64,000 nt of DNA from Gammaproteobacteria bacterium (GTDB taxonomy: Bacteria; Pseudomonadota; Gammaproteobacteria; Xanthomonadales; SZUA-36). The translations under genes were made by a program, and so were the position numbers. Of the stretch, positions 8,472 to 17,156 are shown in pieces (position 1 is the stretch's first letter; each line of letters opens with the position of its first letter). Location of the stretch: NCBI GenBank assembly GCA_030431095.1, contig JAUIJU010000011.1, positions 23,777-87,776 on the forward strand, written 5' to 3'. The notes under the pieces were generated by a model, which saw nothing but the letters and a program-made list of their open reading frames with translations, searched no databases and had not been told where the DNA came from.

Positions 8472-9203
8472 TCAGCGCCGATACAGCGCCGCACCCGCCA
8501 GCAGCGGGACGAGCAGGATCAGCAGGACCTGCGCCGGCCAGCCCGTGGCCGGCACCGGCTCGGCGTAGCGCGACGGTGGGGGCGGCACCGGCGTCGGCGG
8601 TGGCGGACGGGGCGCAAACTGGGTTTCGAAGGTGAAGTTGTCCACCGCGAAGGAGAAGTTCGGGCTGTCGCCGGCAATCACCACCGAGGCAATGTCCTGG
8701 GCGGAACTGACGAAACCGAAAAACGCCAGGGCCTCGGTCTGTACCACGGGTCGGGTCAGCGCCTGCATGCTGTTGTCGCTGAAAACGATGGTGATGTCGA
8801 AGGACTGTCCCATGATGAAATTGGTATCGAAGCCGATGGCGCCGACAGCATCATCAAAATCGACCGTCAGCGCCTCACCTGGTCCCAGCCGGTCCAGGAA
8901 CCCGCCCTGGAAGCCGCCGCCGCTGTCGATGTTGAAGAAAAAACCCTGGCCGATGGGCGTGGAATAGGTCGCCCCCGACTGGATGTCGCCGGGGTTGAGC
9001 CCCGCTTCGCTGGTCTGGTCATTGAGCACACCCGAGGTGATCGGGAAATGGGACGTGTCCGTGAAGTCTTCAACCACCCGCGTTCCGGTCGCGTCGTTGA
9101 AGTCGGCACGGTCCCCGTACAGGACGATGTCGCCCGCCAGGGCGCGGCATGACATGCCGGCCATCACCAGCATCGTCACCATCTTCCATGGAATGCGTCG
9201 CAT
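8472..9203 (-). CDS. exported protein with C-terminal IPTL-like sorting signal
   Basis: 243 residues from the ATG at 9203, which precedes a signal peptide (VTMLVMAGMSCRALAG). The mature part is a beta-rich, low-cysteine domain (DFNDATGTRVVEDF..., FAVDNFTFET) like PEP-CTERM/IPTL surface proteins. It is followed by a proline linker (PPPPTPVPPPPS) and a tail of VPATGWPAQ, a hydrophobic helix and YRR. That tripartite tail matches the IPTL-CTERM plan recognised by exosortase H, although the core IPTLSxWG is altered. No exosortase is in the window. Confidence 0.72.
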   Translation of the reverse strand: MRRIPWKMVTMLVMAGMSCRALAGDIVLYGDRADFNDATGTRVVEDFTDTSHFPITSGVLNDQTSEAGLNPGDIQSGATYSTPIGQGFFFNIDSGGGFQGGFLDRLGPGEALTVDFDDAVGAIGFDTNFIMGQSFDITIVFSDNSMQALTRPVVQTEALAFFGFVSSAQDIASVVIAGDSPNFSFAVDNFTFETQFAPRPPPPTPVPPPPSRYAEPVPATGWPAQVLLILLVPLLAGAALYRR

Positions 9204-9379
9204 GCGCCTGGGCTCTCCTCGCAGCAATCTTCGTGCCGGGTGGTCGGTCGCCAGCATACCGTCAACCGGGACGGGGGTTCCAGCCATGAAGGCCGCCACT
9301 TTGGCCAACGTCACGGCCGGTGCGCTAGACTCTCGTCGACCGATTGCGAGTCACGAAACGGAGAAGGAGGATCCCCCGC

Positions 9380-9802
9380 ATGCAGCTGACACGTTCCCTG
9401 CTGGCGGCCACGATGGTCGCCGGACTGCTCTACCTGGCGCCCTTGACCGGCGAGCAGGCCAGCGCCTGGGCCGGCAAACCCGTCCAGGACATCGAAAACG
9501 TCCCTGTGCCCGAGGGCATGAACATGGAAGCCATCGGCGACGCCGTCATCGACGGTTGCGCCAAGCGCAACTGGGTGGCGACCGAAGTGGAGCCGGGGCA
9601 CATGCAGTGCACCCTGTACATCCGCTCGCACATGGCCATGGTGGACGTCAGGTTCGATACCGAGACATTCTCCATTACCTACGCCGACAGCGAGAACCTC
9701 GGCTACGACGCCGAAGATCATGAAATTCACCGCAACTACAACGGCTGGGTGCAGAATCTCAACGGCGACATTCGCAACGCGATGCTGCGCGCGTCGCGCT
9801 GA
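9380..9802 (+). CDS. exported protein, unknown function
   Basis: 140 residues from MQLTRSLLAA, preceded by a strong ribosome site GAAGGAGG at 9363-9370. Signal peptide, cleaved near EQASAWAGKP. The mature domain (about 105 residues) contains AIGDAVIDGCAKRNWVATEVEPGHMQCTLY and ends VQNLNGDIRNAMLRAS, a pattern of a small alpha/beta periplasmic domain also seen in Lysobacter-type genomes. Two cysteines could form a disulphide. No function assigned. It lies 22 bases before the phosphopantetheinyl transferase but may not belong to the pigment cluster. Confidence 0.7.
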   Translation: MQLTRSLLAATMVAGLLYLAPLTGEQASAWAGKPVQDIENVPVPEGMNMEAIGDAVIDGCAKRNWVATEVEPGHMQCTLYIRSHMAMVDVRFDTETFSITYADSENLGYDAEDHEIHRNYNGWVQNLNGDIRNAMLRASR

Positions 9803-9824
9803 GAACCCGGCGGGACGGGTGACG

Positions 9825-10403
9825 ATGCCCGCGCGCCCCGACGGCGGCGCGCCGAACCCTCGGCTGGTGACCGTTTCCGCCGGGGCCCGGCCATTGGCCC
9901 AGCTGGGCCTGGTGCCGGCGGGCGCGTACGACACCGGCCCGCTGGAGTCGGCCCTTGACGCCCGGGACCTGGCCCGTGCCAATGCCTTCCGCAGGAAACG
10001 CCGCCGGGAGGAGTTCGTGGTTTCGCGCTGGCTGTTGACCCGCCTGCAGGTGCATGGCCCCACGTCGTTGAGCCATTGTGACCACTGGATCGCGGCGGCC
10101 GCCACGCCGTGGAAGGCCATCGGGGTCGACGTGGAATCACGCCTGCCCCGACAACGCGAAGCGGTGGCCGAGCGCCTGGGCTGGCAGGACCTGGCGCCGG
10201 AGCGTCACCTGCAGGCGTGGACGCTCTGGGAGGCTTGGCGCAAGCTCGAGAACGGTTCGGTGCTGGATTCGCCCGACCTGCCCTATGCGCTGGTGCTGCG
10301 TGAAGCCGAAGGCCTGTTCGGCGCTCCGCGGAACGTGGCCGGGGCCTGGTGGTTCAGTCTTGCGCTGGACGGGGCCGTGCTCAGCGGGGTGGTGCGCGAC
10401 TGA
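9825..10403 (+). CDS. 4'-phosphopantetheinyl transferase (Sfp-like), aryl polyene cluster
   Basis: 192 residues. The Mg/CoA-binding motif IGVDVESRLP (near residue 105) and the second helix WTLWEAWRKLENG (near residue 136) match the Sfp/HetI family, which transfers phosphopantetheine from CoA to a serine of acyl carrier proteins. The usual WxxKEAxxK has tryptophan in place of the first lysine here, while the glutamate and last lysine are kept. It would activate the two ACPs of the cluster (14007-14249 and 23784-24056). Converges on the ketosynthase gene, 5 bases apart. Confidence 0.82.
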   Translation: MPARPDGGAPNPRLVTVSAGARPLAQLGLVPAGAYDTGPLESALDARDLARANAFRRKRRREEFVVSRWLLTRLQVHGPTSLSHCDHWIAAAATPWKAIGVDVESRLPRQREAVAERLGWQDLAPERHLQAWTLWEAWRKLENGSVLDSPDLPYALVLREAEGLFGAPRNVAGAWWFSLALDGAVLSGVVRD

Positions 10404-10408
10404 GGCGG

Positions 10409-11638
10409 TCAGCCCTCGAAGCGCTGCAGCACCATGGAGGTGTTGATGCCGCCGAAAGCGAAGTTGTTGTTCATGACCGCGTGAGTTTCCAGCGACCTGC
10501 CCGGCGCCCGGATGTAGTCGAGCGCACCGCAGGCCGGGTCGACGTGCTCCAGGTTCCGGTTGGGCGCAAACCAGCCGGCGCGCATCATCTCGATCGCCAG
10601 CCACGCCTCGATGGCGCCGCAGGCCCCCAGGGTGTGGCCGAAGGCGCCCTTGAGCGACGACACGGGCACGGTGCCGCCGAACACGTCGGCGGTGGCCAGG
10701 CTCTCGGCCATGTCCCCGGCGCCGGTGGCGGTGCCGTGGGCGCTGACGTATCCGATGTCCCCCGGGGACAGATCGGCGCTGTCCAGCGCCATGCGCATCA
10801 CCCGGGCCATCGAGTCGCGATCGGGGCGCGTGACGTGATTTCCATCTGAATTGGTTGCGAAGCCGGTCATTTCGGCGATGATCGGCGCGTTTCTCGCCCG
10901 GGCATGCGCCAGCGACTCCAGCACCAGGGTGGCGGCACCCTCGCCCACCACCAGCCCGTCGCGGTCCCTGTCGAACGGGCGCGGGGTCGCGTCCGGACGG
11001 TCATTGGCGGTGCTGGTGGCGTACAGAATGTCGAACACGGCCGCGTGGCTGGGGCACAACTCTTCGCTGCCGCCGGCCAGCATCACGTCCTGCAGGCCGT
11101 GGCGGATGGTCTCCCAGGCATAGCCGATGCCCTGGCTGCCGGCGGTACAGGCGCTGATCGTGGGAATCACCCGGCCGCGCAACTTGAAAAACATGCCGAT
11201 GTTGGCTGCCGCGGTGTGTCCCATCAGGCGCACGTAACTGGTGGCGTTCACCTTGCGCGCGGTGTTGGAGAGCAGGACGTGCGCCATTTCCGCCAGCGCG
11301 TCCGTGCTGCCGGATGACGAGCCGTAGGAGACACCCGCCCGGCCCGAGCCCAGCACTTCGCTGCCGAGCAGCCCGGCGCGCTCCAGCGCCAGCTCGGTAG
11401 CGCGCACCGCCAGGCGCGCATTGCGCCCCATGGTCCGGGTGCGCTTGCGGGTGTAGTGCGCGGGCAGCTCGAAATCCTCGATGGGCGCACCGAGCTTGCA
11501 GTTCAGGCCACGAATTTTCTCCCAGCCCGGCATGTGCCGGACGCAGCCCCGACCGGCTTCGAGCCCGGAACGTATGGCGTTCCAGTCACTGCCCAGTGCG
11601 GTGAGGCCCGCGGCGCCGGTGACCACCACACGCCGCAT
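10409..11638 (-). CDS. beta-ketoacyl-ACP synthase (active KS), aryl polyene cluster
   Basis: 409 residues from MRRVVVTGAAGL; longer in-frame extensions are non-native. FabF-type ketosynthase with all three catalytic residues: Cys in TISACTAGSQG, His in SAHGTATGAGD, His in KGAFGHTLGACGA. It condenses malonyl-ACP onto the growing aryl polyene chain. Its ATG overlaps the stop of the upstream FabG-like gene by one base (TGATG), so they are translationally coupled at the 3' end of a seven-gene minus-strand unit. Resembles ApeO/Xan ketosynthases rather than housekeeping FabF, judged by context. Confidence 0.9.
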   Translation of the reverse strand: MRRVVVTGAAGLTALGSDWNAIRSGLEAGRGCVRHMPGWEKIRGLNCKLGAPIEDFELPAHYTRKRTRTMGRNARLAVRATELALERAGLLGSEVLGSGRAGVSYGSSSGSTDALAEMAHVLLSNTARKVNATSYVRLMGHTAAANIGMFFKLRGRVIPTISACTAGSQGIGYAWETIRHGLQDVMLAGGSEELCPSHAAVFDILYATSTANDRPDATPRPFDRDRDGLVVGEGAATLVLESLAHARARNAPIIAEMTGFATNSDGNHVTRPDRDSMARVMRMALDSADLSPGDIGYVSAHGTATGAGDMAESLATADVFGGTVPVSSLKGAFGHTLGACGAIEAWLAIEMMRAGWFAPNRNLEHVDPACGALDYIRAPGRSLETHAVMNNNFAFGGINTSMVLQRFEG

Positions 11639-12381
11639 CAGGCCATACCGCCGTTGACGCCGATCACCTGGCGCGTGATGTACGCGGCTTCCGGGCTGAG
11701 CAAAAAGCGCACGGCGGCGGCGACTTCGTCCGGCTGGCCCAGGCGCCCCGCGGGAATGTGGTCGATCATCCGCTGACGCACGTCTTCCGGGATCTCGCGC
11801 GCCATGTCGGTTTCCACCAGGCCGGGGGCCACGCAATTGACCGTGATGCCGCGGCTGGCCAGTTCCACCGCGAGCGCCTTGGTGGCGCCGATGATGCCGG
11901 CCTTGGACGCGCTGTAGTTCACCTGGCCCCGGTTGCCGACCACGCCGGACACCGAGGACAGCGTCACGATCCGGGCCGGTTGACGCGTGCGCACCAGTGG
12001 CATGACGAGCGGGTGCAGCACGTTGTAGAAGCCATCCAGGTTGGTGCGCATCACCTGGTCCCAGTCGTCGTCGCCCAGCATGGGGAAGGCGCCGTCACGG
12101 GCGATTCCCGAGTTGAGGACCACGCCGTAACAGGCGCCATGCGCCGCCAGGTCGGCCTCCAGGGCTTCGCGCGTCGCGTCGCGGTCACTGACGTCGAATT
12201 GCAGGACGCGTGATTGCGCGCCGGCGTCACGGGCGGACTGGGCCACGGTCTCCGCCGCCTCCCGGTTGCCCAGGCAGTGCACCACCGGGTCGTAGCCGTG
12301 GCGCGCCAGGTCGAGAGCGATGGCGCGACCGATGCCCCGGCTGGAGCCGGTCACGAGAACGCTGGGTCGTCGGTCGGTCAT
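11638..12381 (-). CDS. 3-oxoacyl-ACP reductase (FabG-like), aryl polyene cluster
   Basis: 247 residues. Short-chain dehydrogenase: NADPH-binding TGSSRGIGRA near residue 11, NSGIARDG, catalytic serine in TLSSVSGVVG, YSASK (Tyr/Lys) near residue 155, and a closing IGVNGGMA. It reduces the ketoacyl-ACP made by the ketosynthases to the hydroxy form, which the dehydratases convert to the conjugated double bond. Sits between dehydratase and ketosynthase genes in the same order as in aryl polyene loci. Confidence 0.92.
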   Translation of the reverse strand: MTDRRPSVLVTGSSRGIGRAIALDLARHGYDPVVHCLGNREAAETVAQSARDAGAQSRVLQFDVSDRDATREALEADLAAHGACYGVVLNSGIARDGAFPMLGDDDWDQVMRTNLDGFYNVLHPLVMPLVRTRQPARIVTLSSVSGVVGNRGQVNYSASKAGIIGATKALAVELASRGITVNCVAPGLVETDMAREIPEDVRQRMIDHIPAGRLGQPDEVAAAVRFLLSPEAAYITRQVIGVNGGMA

Positions 12382-12403
12382 TGAAAAGGTACCAGGAGCC
12401 GGA

Positions 12404-12832
12404 CTACGTGGGGGGAATGTACACGCTCAGCACGCATTCCGCCGCCAGTTCCTCGTCCAGGGTGCGGCAGCGATAGGCGCCCATGCCGGCGCCGTCGGTG
12501 AATTCGTGCCGGGCCTCGACCACCAGGTCCCGGCCTTCCGGGACGTGTGAAAACGCGCAGTCCAGGCGACGCGTGCCCAGCAGGAAGCCCTGCGCCACGG
12601 CTTCGCCGGCCTGGCGCGCCCGCAGGCCGCCGATCAGCGCGGCGCACTGGGCGAACACTTCCAGCAGCGCCCAGGCCGGAAACCCGCGGCCCGGCTCCAC
12701 CAGCGCGGTGTCGGGCGTGACCTGCAGCACGGCACGGGCGGATTCGCCGTCGCCGTCCACCAGGCGGTGGAGCAGCAGCATGGGCCGGCGGTGCGGCAGC
12801 AGGGACTCCAGCGTTGGCACGGAACCGCTCAT
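12404..12832 (-). CDS. hot-dog 3-hydroxyacyl-ACP dehydratase (ApeP-like)
   Basis: 142 residues from MSGSVPTLESLLPHRRPMLLL. Hot-dog fold dehydratase of the ApeP type: the HRRPMLLLHRL strand, then PAWALLEVFAQCAALIGG carrying the central-helix E...AQ pattern and GFLLGTRRLDC. It should remove water from hydroxyacyl-ACP intermediates, giving trans double bonds. The start ATG overlaps the stop of the glycosyltransferase gene by four bases (ATGA), showing coupling. The longer frame upstream is shadow of that gene. Confidence 0.82.
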   Translation of the reverse strand: MSGSVPTLESLLPHRRPMLLLHRLVDGDGESARAVLQVTPDTALVEPGRGFPAWALLEVFAQCAALIGGLRARQAGEAVAQGFLLGTRRLDCAFSHVPEGRDLVVEARHEFTDGAGMGAYRCRTLDEELAAECVLSVYIPPT

Positions 12833-13605
12833 TCCAGGCCGTGTTCGCCGGTGACCTTGCCCAGGCGGCCGGTGGCGCGCAGCTTCAGCAGCCCGGGCGC
12901 GCGTACCAGCATGCCGAGCAGCAGGCGCACGTGCAGGCCCACCATGCGCAGGTTGTCGCGCAGGTAATGGAAATGCGACACACCGTGTTCCGGGTAGCGC
13001 ACGCGCGTATCCAGGAAGTGCAGATCCATGCCCTCCCAGCGGGCCCGCACCAGCATATCGGCGTCGAAATCCATGCGCCTGCCCGGCCGCTTGATGGCGA
13101 CGACGGTCAGGGTCTGTGCCAGCGGGTATACGCGAAACCCGCACAGCGAGTCGCGAATACCCCGGGACCAGGTTTCCAGGAACACCATCCCGTCGGTCAG
13201 CTTGCGGCCCCAGACCCGCACCCAGGGGGCGTCATCGCCGAACACCGGCACGCCGCAGATCATGGTTCGCGGCCGTTCCCGGGCCACCGCCAGGAAGCGG
13301 GGAATGTCAGCGGTTTCGTGCTGCCCGTCGGCGTCGATCTGCAGGGCGTGCGTGTAGCCCTGGTGGGCGGCATATTCCAGCCCGGCCATCACGGCGTCGC
13401 CTTTGCCGGCATTGCGGGGCCGGCACAAGAGGTCGAAGTCCTGTTCCACCGCCAGGGTCTCCAGGCGTTCACGTTGCCCGGGGTCGCTGCCGTCATCGAC
13501 CACCAGCACGGGCACACCGACGCCCAGCAGGTCGGGCAGGTAGCGTGCGAACGCCTCCACGTGGTTGTAGTGGGGCACCAGCAATACCGGGCGAAAGTCG
13601 CTCAC
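12829..13605 (-). CDS. family 2 glycosyltransferase, aryl polyene cluster
   Basis: 258 residues with a GTG start overlapping the upstream stop (GTGA). GT-A fold: FRPVLLVPHYNH at the N-terminus, VLVVDDGSDPGQ, RNAGKGDAVMAGL, and the metal-binding DADGQ in ALQIDADGQHE near residue 90. The C-terminal third is basic with a hydrophobic segment (MVGLHVRLLLGMLVRAPGLL) that probably anchors it to the inner membrane. Aryl polyene loci often carry such an enzyme, thought to modify the lipid or head group to which the polyene is attached; the sugar is unknown. Confidence 0.85.
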   Translation of the reverse strand: MSDFRPVLLVPHYNHVEAFARYLPDLLGVGVPVLVVDDGSDPGQRERLETLAVEQDFDLLCRPRNAGKGDAVMAGLEYAAHQGYTHALQIDADGQHETADIPRFLAVARERPRTMICGVPVFGDDAPWVRVWGRKLTDGMVFLETWSRGIRDSLCGFRVYPLAQTLTVVAIKRPGRRMDFDADMLVRARWEGMDLHFLDTRVRYPEHGVSHFHYLRDNLRMVGLHVRLLLGMLVRAPGLLKLRATGRLGKVTGEHGLE

Positions 13606-13922
13606 GCGAAACCGACCCGGCCCTGGGCGCTGGGCGTACCGTCGCGCGCGAACAGGAAGTCCACGTGGCCGCGGTCGGCGTCGTAAATCAGTTCGAGGTC
13701 CAGGTCCGCCGGGGGCAGCACGGGCCGACGAAACTTCAGGTTCGAGACGCGTGTCACGATGTCCAGCGACGGCCACAGGATTCCGCTGGCCCCGATGGCC
13801 CAGCGCAACAGCACCACGCCTGGCAGAACAGGCCGATCAGGAAAATGACCATCGAGCCAGGGGCTGTCATCCGCCACCCGGAGTTGCAGGCGCGCCGTGC
13901 CGGGTGGCTCTCGATCAGCCAT
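13602..13922 (-). CDS. hot-dog 3-hydroxyacyl-ACP dehydratase (ApeI-like)
   Basis: 106 residues from the ATG at 13922; a TTG at 14000 would add 26 residues with no family resemblance. Contains the FabZ/ApeI hallmark WLDGHFPDRPVLPGVVLLRW with the catalytic histidine, followed by KFRRPVLPPADLDLEL. It should act with the ApeP-like enzyme to dehydrate hydroxyacyl-ACP. The family is usually 105-120 residues long, so the shorter start fits. Lies between the ACP and glycosyltransferase genes. Confidence 0.83.
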   Translation of the reverse strand: MADREPPGTARLQLRVADDSPWLDGHFPDRPVLPGVVLLRWAIGASGILWPSLDIVTRVSNLKFRRPVLPPADLDLELIYDADRGHVDFLFARDGTPSAQGRVGFA

Positions 13923-14006
13923 GCGCAAGGCGGGCCAGTCGGGAGAGGCGGGCCAGGAAATGGGCCGGGATTCAGCCACCGTGAAGCAATTGACGGGCAA
14001 ACGCGC

Positions 14007-14249
14007 TCAGGCGATCTCGCGGTCGACGATGTCGACGACGTCCTGCACGGTGCGCACGGTCTTGAACCGTTCCGGCGTGATGCGCTCGCCCGTGACTTCG
14101 CGCATGTGCACGATCATGTCCACCGCGTCGATGCTGTCGATGCCCAGGTCGTCGGCCAGCAGGGCCTCCGGGCTCACTGCTTCCGCGGGAACTTCGAACT
14201 GCTGGATCAGCAAATCACGGACGTACTGGTAGGAATCTTTTCGTTCCAT
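14007..14249 (-). CDS. acyl carrier protein, aryl polyene cluster
   Basis: 80 residues, acidic. The phosphopantetheine site is DDLGIDSIDAVDMIVHM, serine near residue 39, with the flanking D-S-I-D of aryl polyene carriers instead of the D-S-L-D of AcpP. It carries polyene intermediates as thioesters after activation by the transferase at 9825-10403. One of two ACPs in the locus, as in characterised aryl polyene pathways, where one ACP loads the starter unit and the other extends. Confidence 0.92.
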   Translation of the reverse strand: MERKDSYQYVRDLLIQQFEVPAEAVSPEALLADDLGIDSIDAVDMIVHMREVTGERITPERFKTVRTVQDVVDIVDREIA

Positions 14250-14310
14250 CTAGGGCTGCTCGATAGGGTTGCACGGCCGGCCGGTGGTCACCGCCCCACG
14301 GTTCCACCGA

Positions 14311-15150
14311 CTAAGCGGCTTTTGAGGGTGATGAGTGTACCGCTTTGAGTAGCAGGGTACTAAGCCTGTTTGTCAGTTCCCGGGTGCCGCCGCGCTCACC
14401 ACGGTCACCCTCGGTCCACGTGGCCGGCTGCAGAGCGTCGAGCACCTGCAGGTGGAAATGCGGCCGATGCCGGGTATTGCGAAACCAGGTCTCTCCCTTG
14501 CGCAGGATGTGCGGTCGGCAGCGAATGCGCACCGGCAGCAGGTCGGCTTCCGCCCGGGCAGCGATCACCGCGGCGCCGCGGCGAAACACCGGTTCCTCGC
14601 CTTCGCGCGCCCGTGTGCCCTGGGGAAATAGCACCAGGCAACCGCCCGAACGTACCCGCCGGACGGCTTCGTGCAGCAGGGTCTCGTCATCGTTGTTGGG
14701 CAGGTAGCCGGCGGCGCGGACCGCGAACATGGTCACCGGGTTGCGCCAGTGGGCCGCCTTGACCACGCAGTCGGCGCCGGGGAACAGCCACAGCAGGAAC
14801 ACCGCGTCGATCAGCGTGGGGTGATTGGCGACCACCACGCAGTGGCGCGGGCGCCCGCCGGTCGGCAGGCCGTCCACCTGCCAGGTCAGGCCGACCAGGG
14901 CCATGAACCGAATGAAGGCGCCGAACAGCCAGGAAATCATGCCGCGGGCAACGTGCTTGCGGCGTTGGTCATCGCGTACCAGCAGGAACAGGCACGGCGC
15001 CACCACCAGCCCGAACAGCAGCCCGCCGATGGCGAACAGGGAAAAGGAAATCACCGTCCACGCCAGGCGCGCCGCGCGGCCGAGCGGGCCTTCCAGTGGC
15101 GCGCGCCGTCCCGTGCCCCGGTCTATTGAGTTTTGCCCGGCAGCCGTCAC
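14311..15150 (-). CDS. lysophospholipid acyltransferase (PlsC-like), aryl polyene cluster
   Basis: 279 residues, GTG start with AAGGGG seven bases upstream. An N-terminal membrane hairpin (residues 28-60) precedes a PlsC domain: HX4D in VVVANHPTLIDAV, then LFPQGTRAREGEE (the second conserved block). It should transfer an acyl or polyene chain from ACP to a lipid or glycolipid acceptor at the inner membrane. The corresponding Xanthomonas enzyme is XanD by position and family (inference). First gene of the minus-strand unit that ends with the ketosynthase at 10409. Confidence 0.85.
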   Translation of the reverse strand: MTAAGQNSIDRGTGRRAPLEGPLGRAARLAWTVISFSLFAIGGLLFGLVVAPCLFLLVRDDQRRKHVARGMISWLFGAFIRFMALVGLTWQVDGLPTGGRPRHCVVVANHPTLIDAVFLLWLFPGADCVVKAAHWRNPVTMFAVRAAGYLPNNDDETLLHEAVRRVRSGGCLVLFPQGTRAREGEEPVFRRGAAVIAARAEADLLPVRIRCRPHILRKGETWFRNTRHRPHFHLQVLDALQPATWTEGDRGERGGTRELTNRLSTLLLKAVHSSPSKAA

Positions 15151-15186
15151 AATAGGGCCCCTTCCCGTTGCTCAGCGGAGATTCCG

Positions 15187-16383
15187 ATTTCCCATTCTGC
15201 CATTGATTGCCGTGTCACGACCTGGACCCAGGTCAGTGCAGTGGGTCATGGCCTGGCGGCCCTGCGCGAGGCGCTGGCGCGCCGCCGCAGCGGCCTGCGC
15301 GCCAATGATTTTCCCGGATCGCGCGTGGACACGCGCATCGGACGCGTCGAGGGCGTCGAAGCCCTGGCGTGGGAAGGCGAGCTGGCGGCCTGGACCAGTC
15401 GCAACAACGCCCTGGCCCGCCTGGGCCTGGCGGCGGACAGTTTCGACCGGCAACTGCGCGAGGTGCGCCAGCGCTTCGGCCCCGCGCGCGTGGGCGTGAT
15501 CATTGGCACCAGCACCTCCAGTATCGGGCGCACCGAGGCCGCCTATGCCGCCGGCGGTGACCGGTTTCCCCCGGCATACCGTCAGCGCGCGGTGCACAAC
15601 CCGCACTCGCCCGGTGCTTTCGTGGCGCACCTGGCCGGCCTGGAAGGTCCCCAGTTGACCGTCAGCACCGCCTGCGCGAGCAGCGCCCGGGTGTTCGCCA
15701 GCGCGTGGCGCTGGCTACAGTGTGGCCTGGTGGACGCGGTGCTGGTGGGTGGTGTGGATTCCCTGTGCCACAGCGTTCTGGCCGGATTCAATGCCCTGGA
15801 ACTGACCTCGCCGCAACCCTGCCGGCCCTTCGATGCCGACCGCGAAGGCATCAACCTGGGCGAAGCGGCGGGTTTCGCCCTGGTCACGACGGCCGCCCAT
15901 GCACCGGCGGACGCCGTGCGCCTGGCCGGTTACGGTGAGAGCTCCGATGCCTTCCACATGTCGCAGCCACCGGCCGACGGCGCCGGGGCACGCCGCTCGA
16001 TGCGCGCGGCGCTGGATCGTGCCGGGGTGGACGGTGGCGCCATCGGCTACGTGAATCTGCACGGCACCGCCAGCCGCGCCAACGACGCCGCCGAGGCCAG
16101 GGCCCTGGATGCCGTGCTGCCCGCCGGCGTGTTCGTGTCCTCCACCAAGGGATGGACCGGCCACACCCTGGGCGCGGCCGGCATCCTGGAGTCCGTGATC
16201 ACCCTTGAGGCCCTGGTCGGCGGCCTGCTGCCGGGCACCCTGAACCTGGAAACGCCCGATCCGGACCTGGCCTACGCGGTGGCGAGCGAGAACGCGTCAC
16301 GCGATACCGCCTTCGCCATGACCAATTCCTTCGGTTTTGGCGGCAACAACTGTTCCCTGGTGTTCGGCAAGGCCGCGGCATGA
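15187..16383 (+). CDS. beta-ketoacyl-ACP synthase (active KS), aryl polyene cluster
   Basis: About 398 residues. Ketosynthase with intact triad: Cys in TVSTACASSARVF, His in NLHGTASRANDA, His in KGWTGHTLGAAGI. The frame is open back to a TTG at 15133, but that would overlap the divergent acyltransferase start. The best Shine-Dalgarno, GCGGAG at 15175-15180, points to an ATT codon at 15187 giving SHSAIDCRVTTWTQ. An AUU start is rare, so the exact start is uncertain. Coupled by ATGA to the chain-length-factor-like gene. Confidence 0.88.
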   Translation: MSHSAIDCRVTTWTQVSAVGHGLAALREALARRRSGLRANDFPGSRVDTRIGRVEGVEALAWEGELAAWTSRNNALARLGLAADSFDRQLREVRQRFGPARVGVIIGTSTSSIGRTEAAYAAGGDRFPPAYRQRAVHNPHSPGAFVAHLAGLEGPQLTVSTACASSARVFASAWRWLQCGLVDAVLVGGVDSLCHSVLAGFNALELTSPQPCRPFDADREGINLGEAAGFALVTTAAHAPADAVRLAGYGESSDAFHMSQPPADGAGARRSMRAALDRAGVDGGAIGYVNLHGTASRANDAAEARALDAVLPAGVFVSSTKGWTGHTLGAAGILESVITLEALVGGLLPGTLNLETPDPDLAYAVASENASRDTAFAMTNSFGFGGNNCSLVFGKAAA

Positions 16384-17156
16384 GGGTGCGCATCGACGGC
16401 ATCGGCGCCTGGGGCCCCGGGTTCTCCGGCTGGGGTGAGCTGCGCGGCCTGCTGGCCGGTGGCGCCCTGGCGGAGGACGCGGTCACCGGCAAGCCGGCGC
16501 CCGAGTGCATTCCACCACGGGAGCGCCGCCGTGCGCCCCTGGCGGTGAAGCTGGCGGTTACCGTGGCCGAGCAGGCCTGCGCGGCCGCCGGCGTCGATCC
16601 CGCCGGTACGGTGTCCGTGTTTGCCTCCGGCATGGGCGACATGGACATTACCGACTACATGTGCCGCACGCTGGCGAGCGACGATCCCATGATCTCGCCC
16701 ACCCGCTTCCACAACTCGGTGCACAACGCGCCGGTGGGCTACTGGACCATCAGCCAGGGCGCGGGACTGAGCAGCAACGCGGTGGCGGGCGGTGAGCACA
16801 CGGTGCCGGCCAGTCTGCTGGAGGCGGTCACGCAGTGCGCCTGTGAGTCGGTGCCGGTGTTGTGGGCCTGCCAGGACATCGCCGCACCGCCGCCGTTTCG
16901 CGACATCTGCGACATCGACCAGCCCTGTGCGTTCGCCCTGTTGCTGCAACCCGGCGGCGAGGGCGACCTGTTCTTCACGGTCGAGCCGGCCGGCTGTGAA
17001 TGGCCGGACCCGCCGACGCCCGCGCTGGCGCGCCTGTACCGCGACAACCCCACGGCCCGCCTGTTGTCCCTGCTGGCCTGGCGCGAGGCGGCGATCGACG
17101 ATGCACTGCGCCTGCCGCTCAATGGCGCCCTGTCCCTGGCGGTGCACGGGTCGTGA
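16380..17156 (+). CDS. ketosynthase-like chain length factor (ApeC-like)
   Basis: 258 residues, about two thirds of a ketosynthase. It starts RVRIDGIGAWGPGFSGW and keeps the KS N-terminal fold (SVFASGMGDMDITDYMCRTL, SPTRFHNSVHNAPVGYWTIS), but at the nucleophile position reads GLSSNAVAGGEHTV with no cysteine. It also lacks the C-terminal histidine half. This matches the short beta-ketoacyl synthase-like proteins of aryl polyene loci that dimerise with the active KS and set chain length. Overlaps the preceding KS (ATGA) and the following flavoenzyme (GTGA). Confidence 0.83.
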   Translation: MRVRIDGIGAWGPGFSGWGELRGLLAGGALAEDAVTGKPAPECIPPRERRRAPLAVKLAVTVAEQACAAAGVDPAGTVSVFASGMGDMDITDYMCRTLASDDPMISPTRFHNSVHNAPVGYWTISQGAGLSSNAVAGGEHTVPASLLEAVTQCACESVPVLWACQDIAAPPPFRDICDIDQPCAFALLLQPGGEGDLFFTVEPAGCEWPDPPTPALARLYRDNPTARLLSLLAWREAAIDDALRLPLNGALSLAVHGS

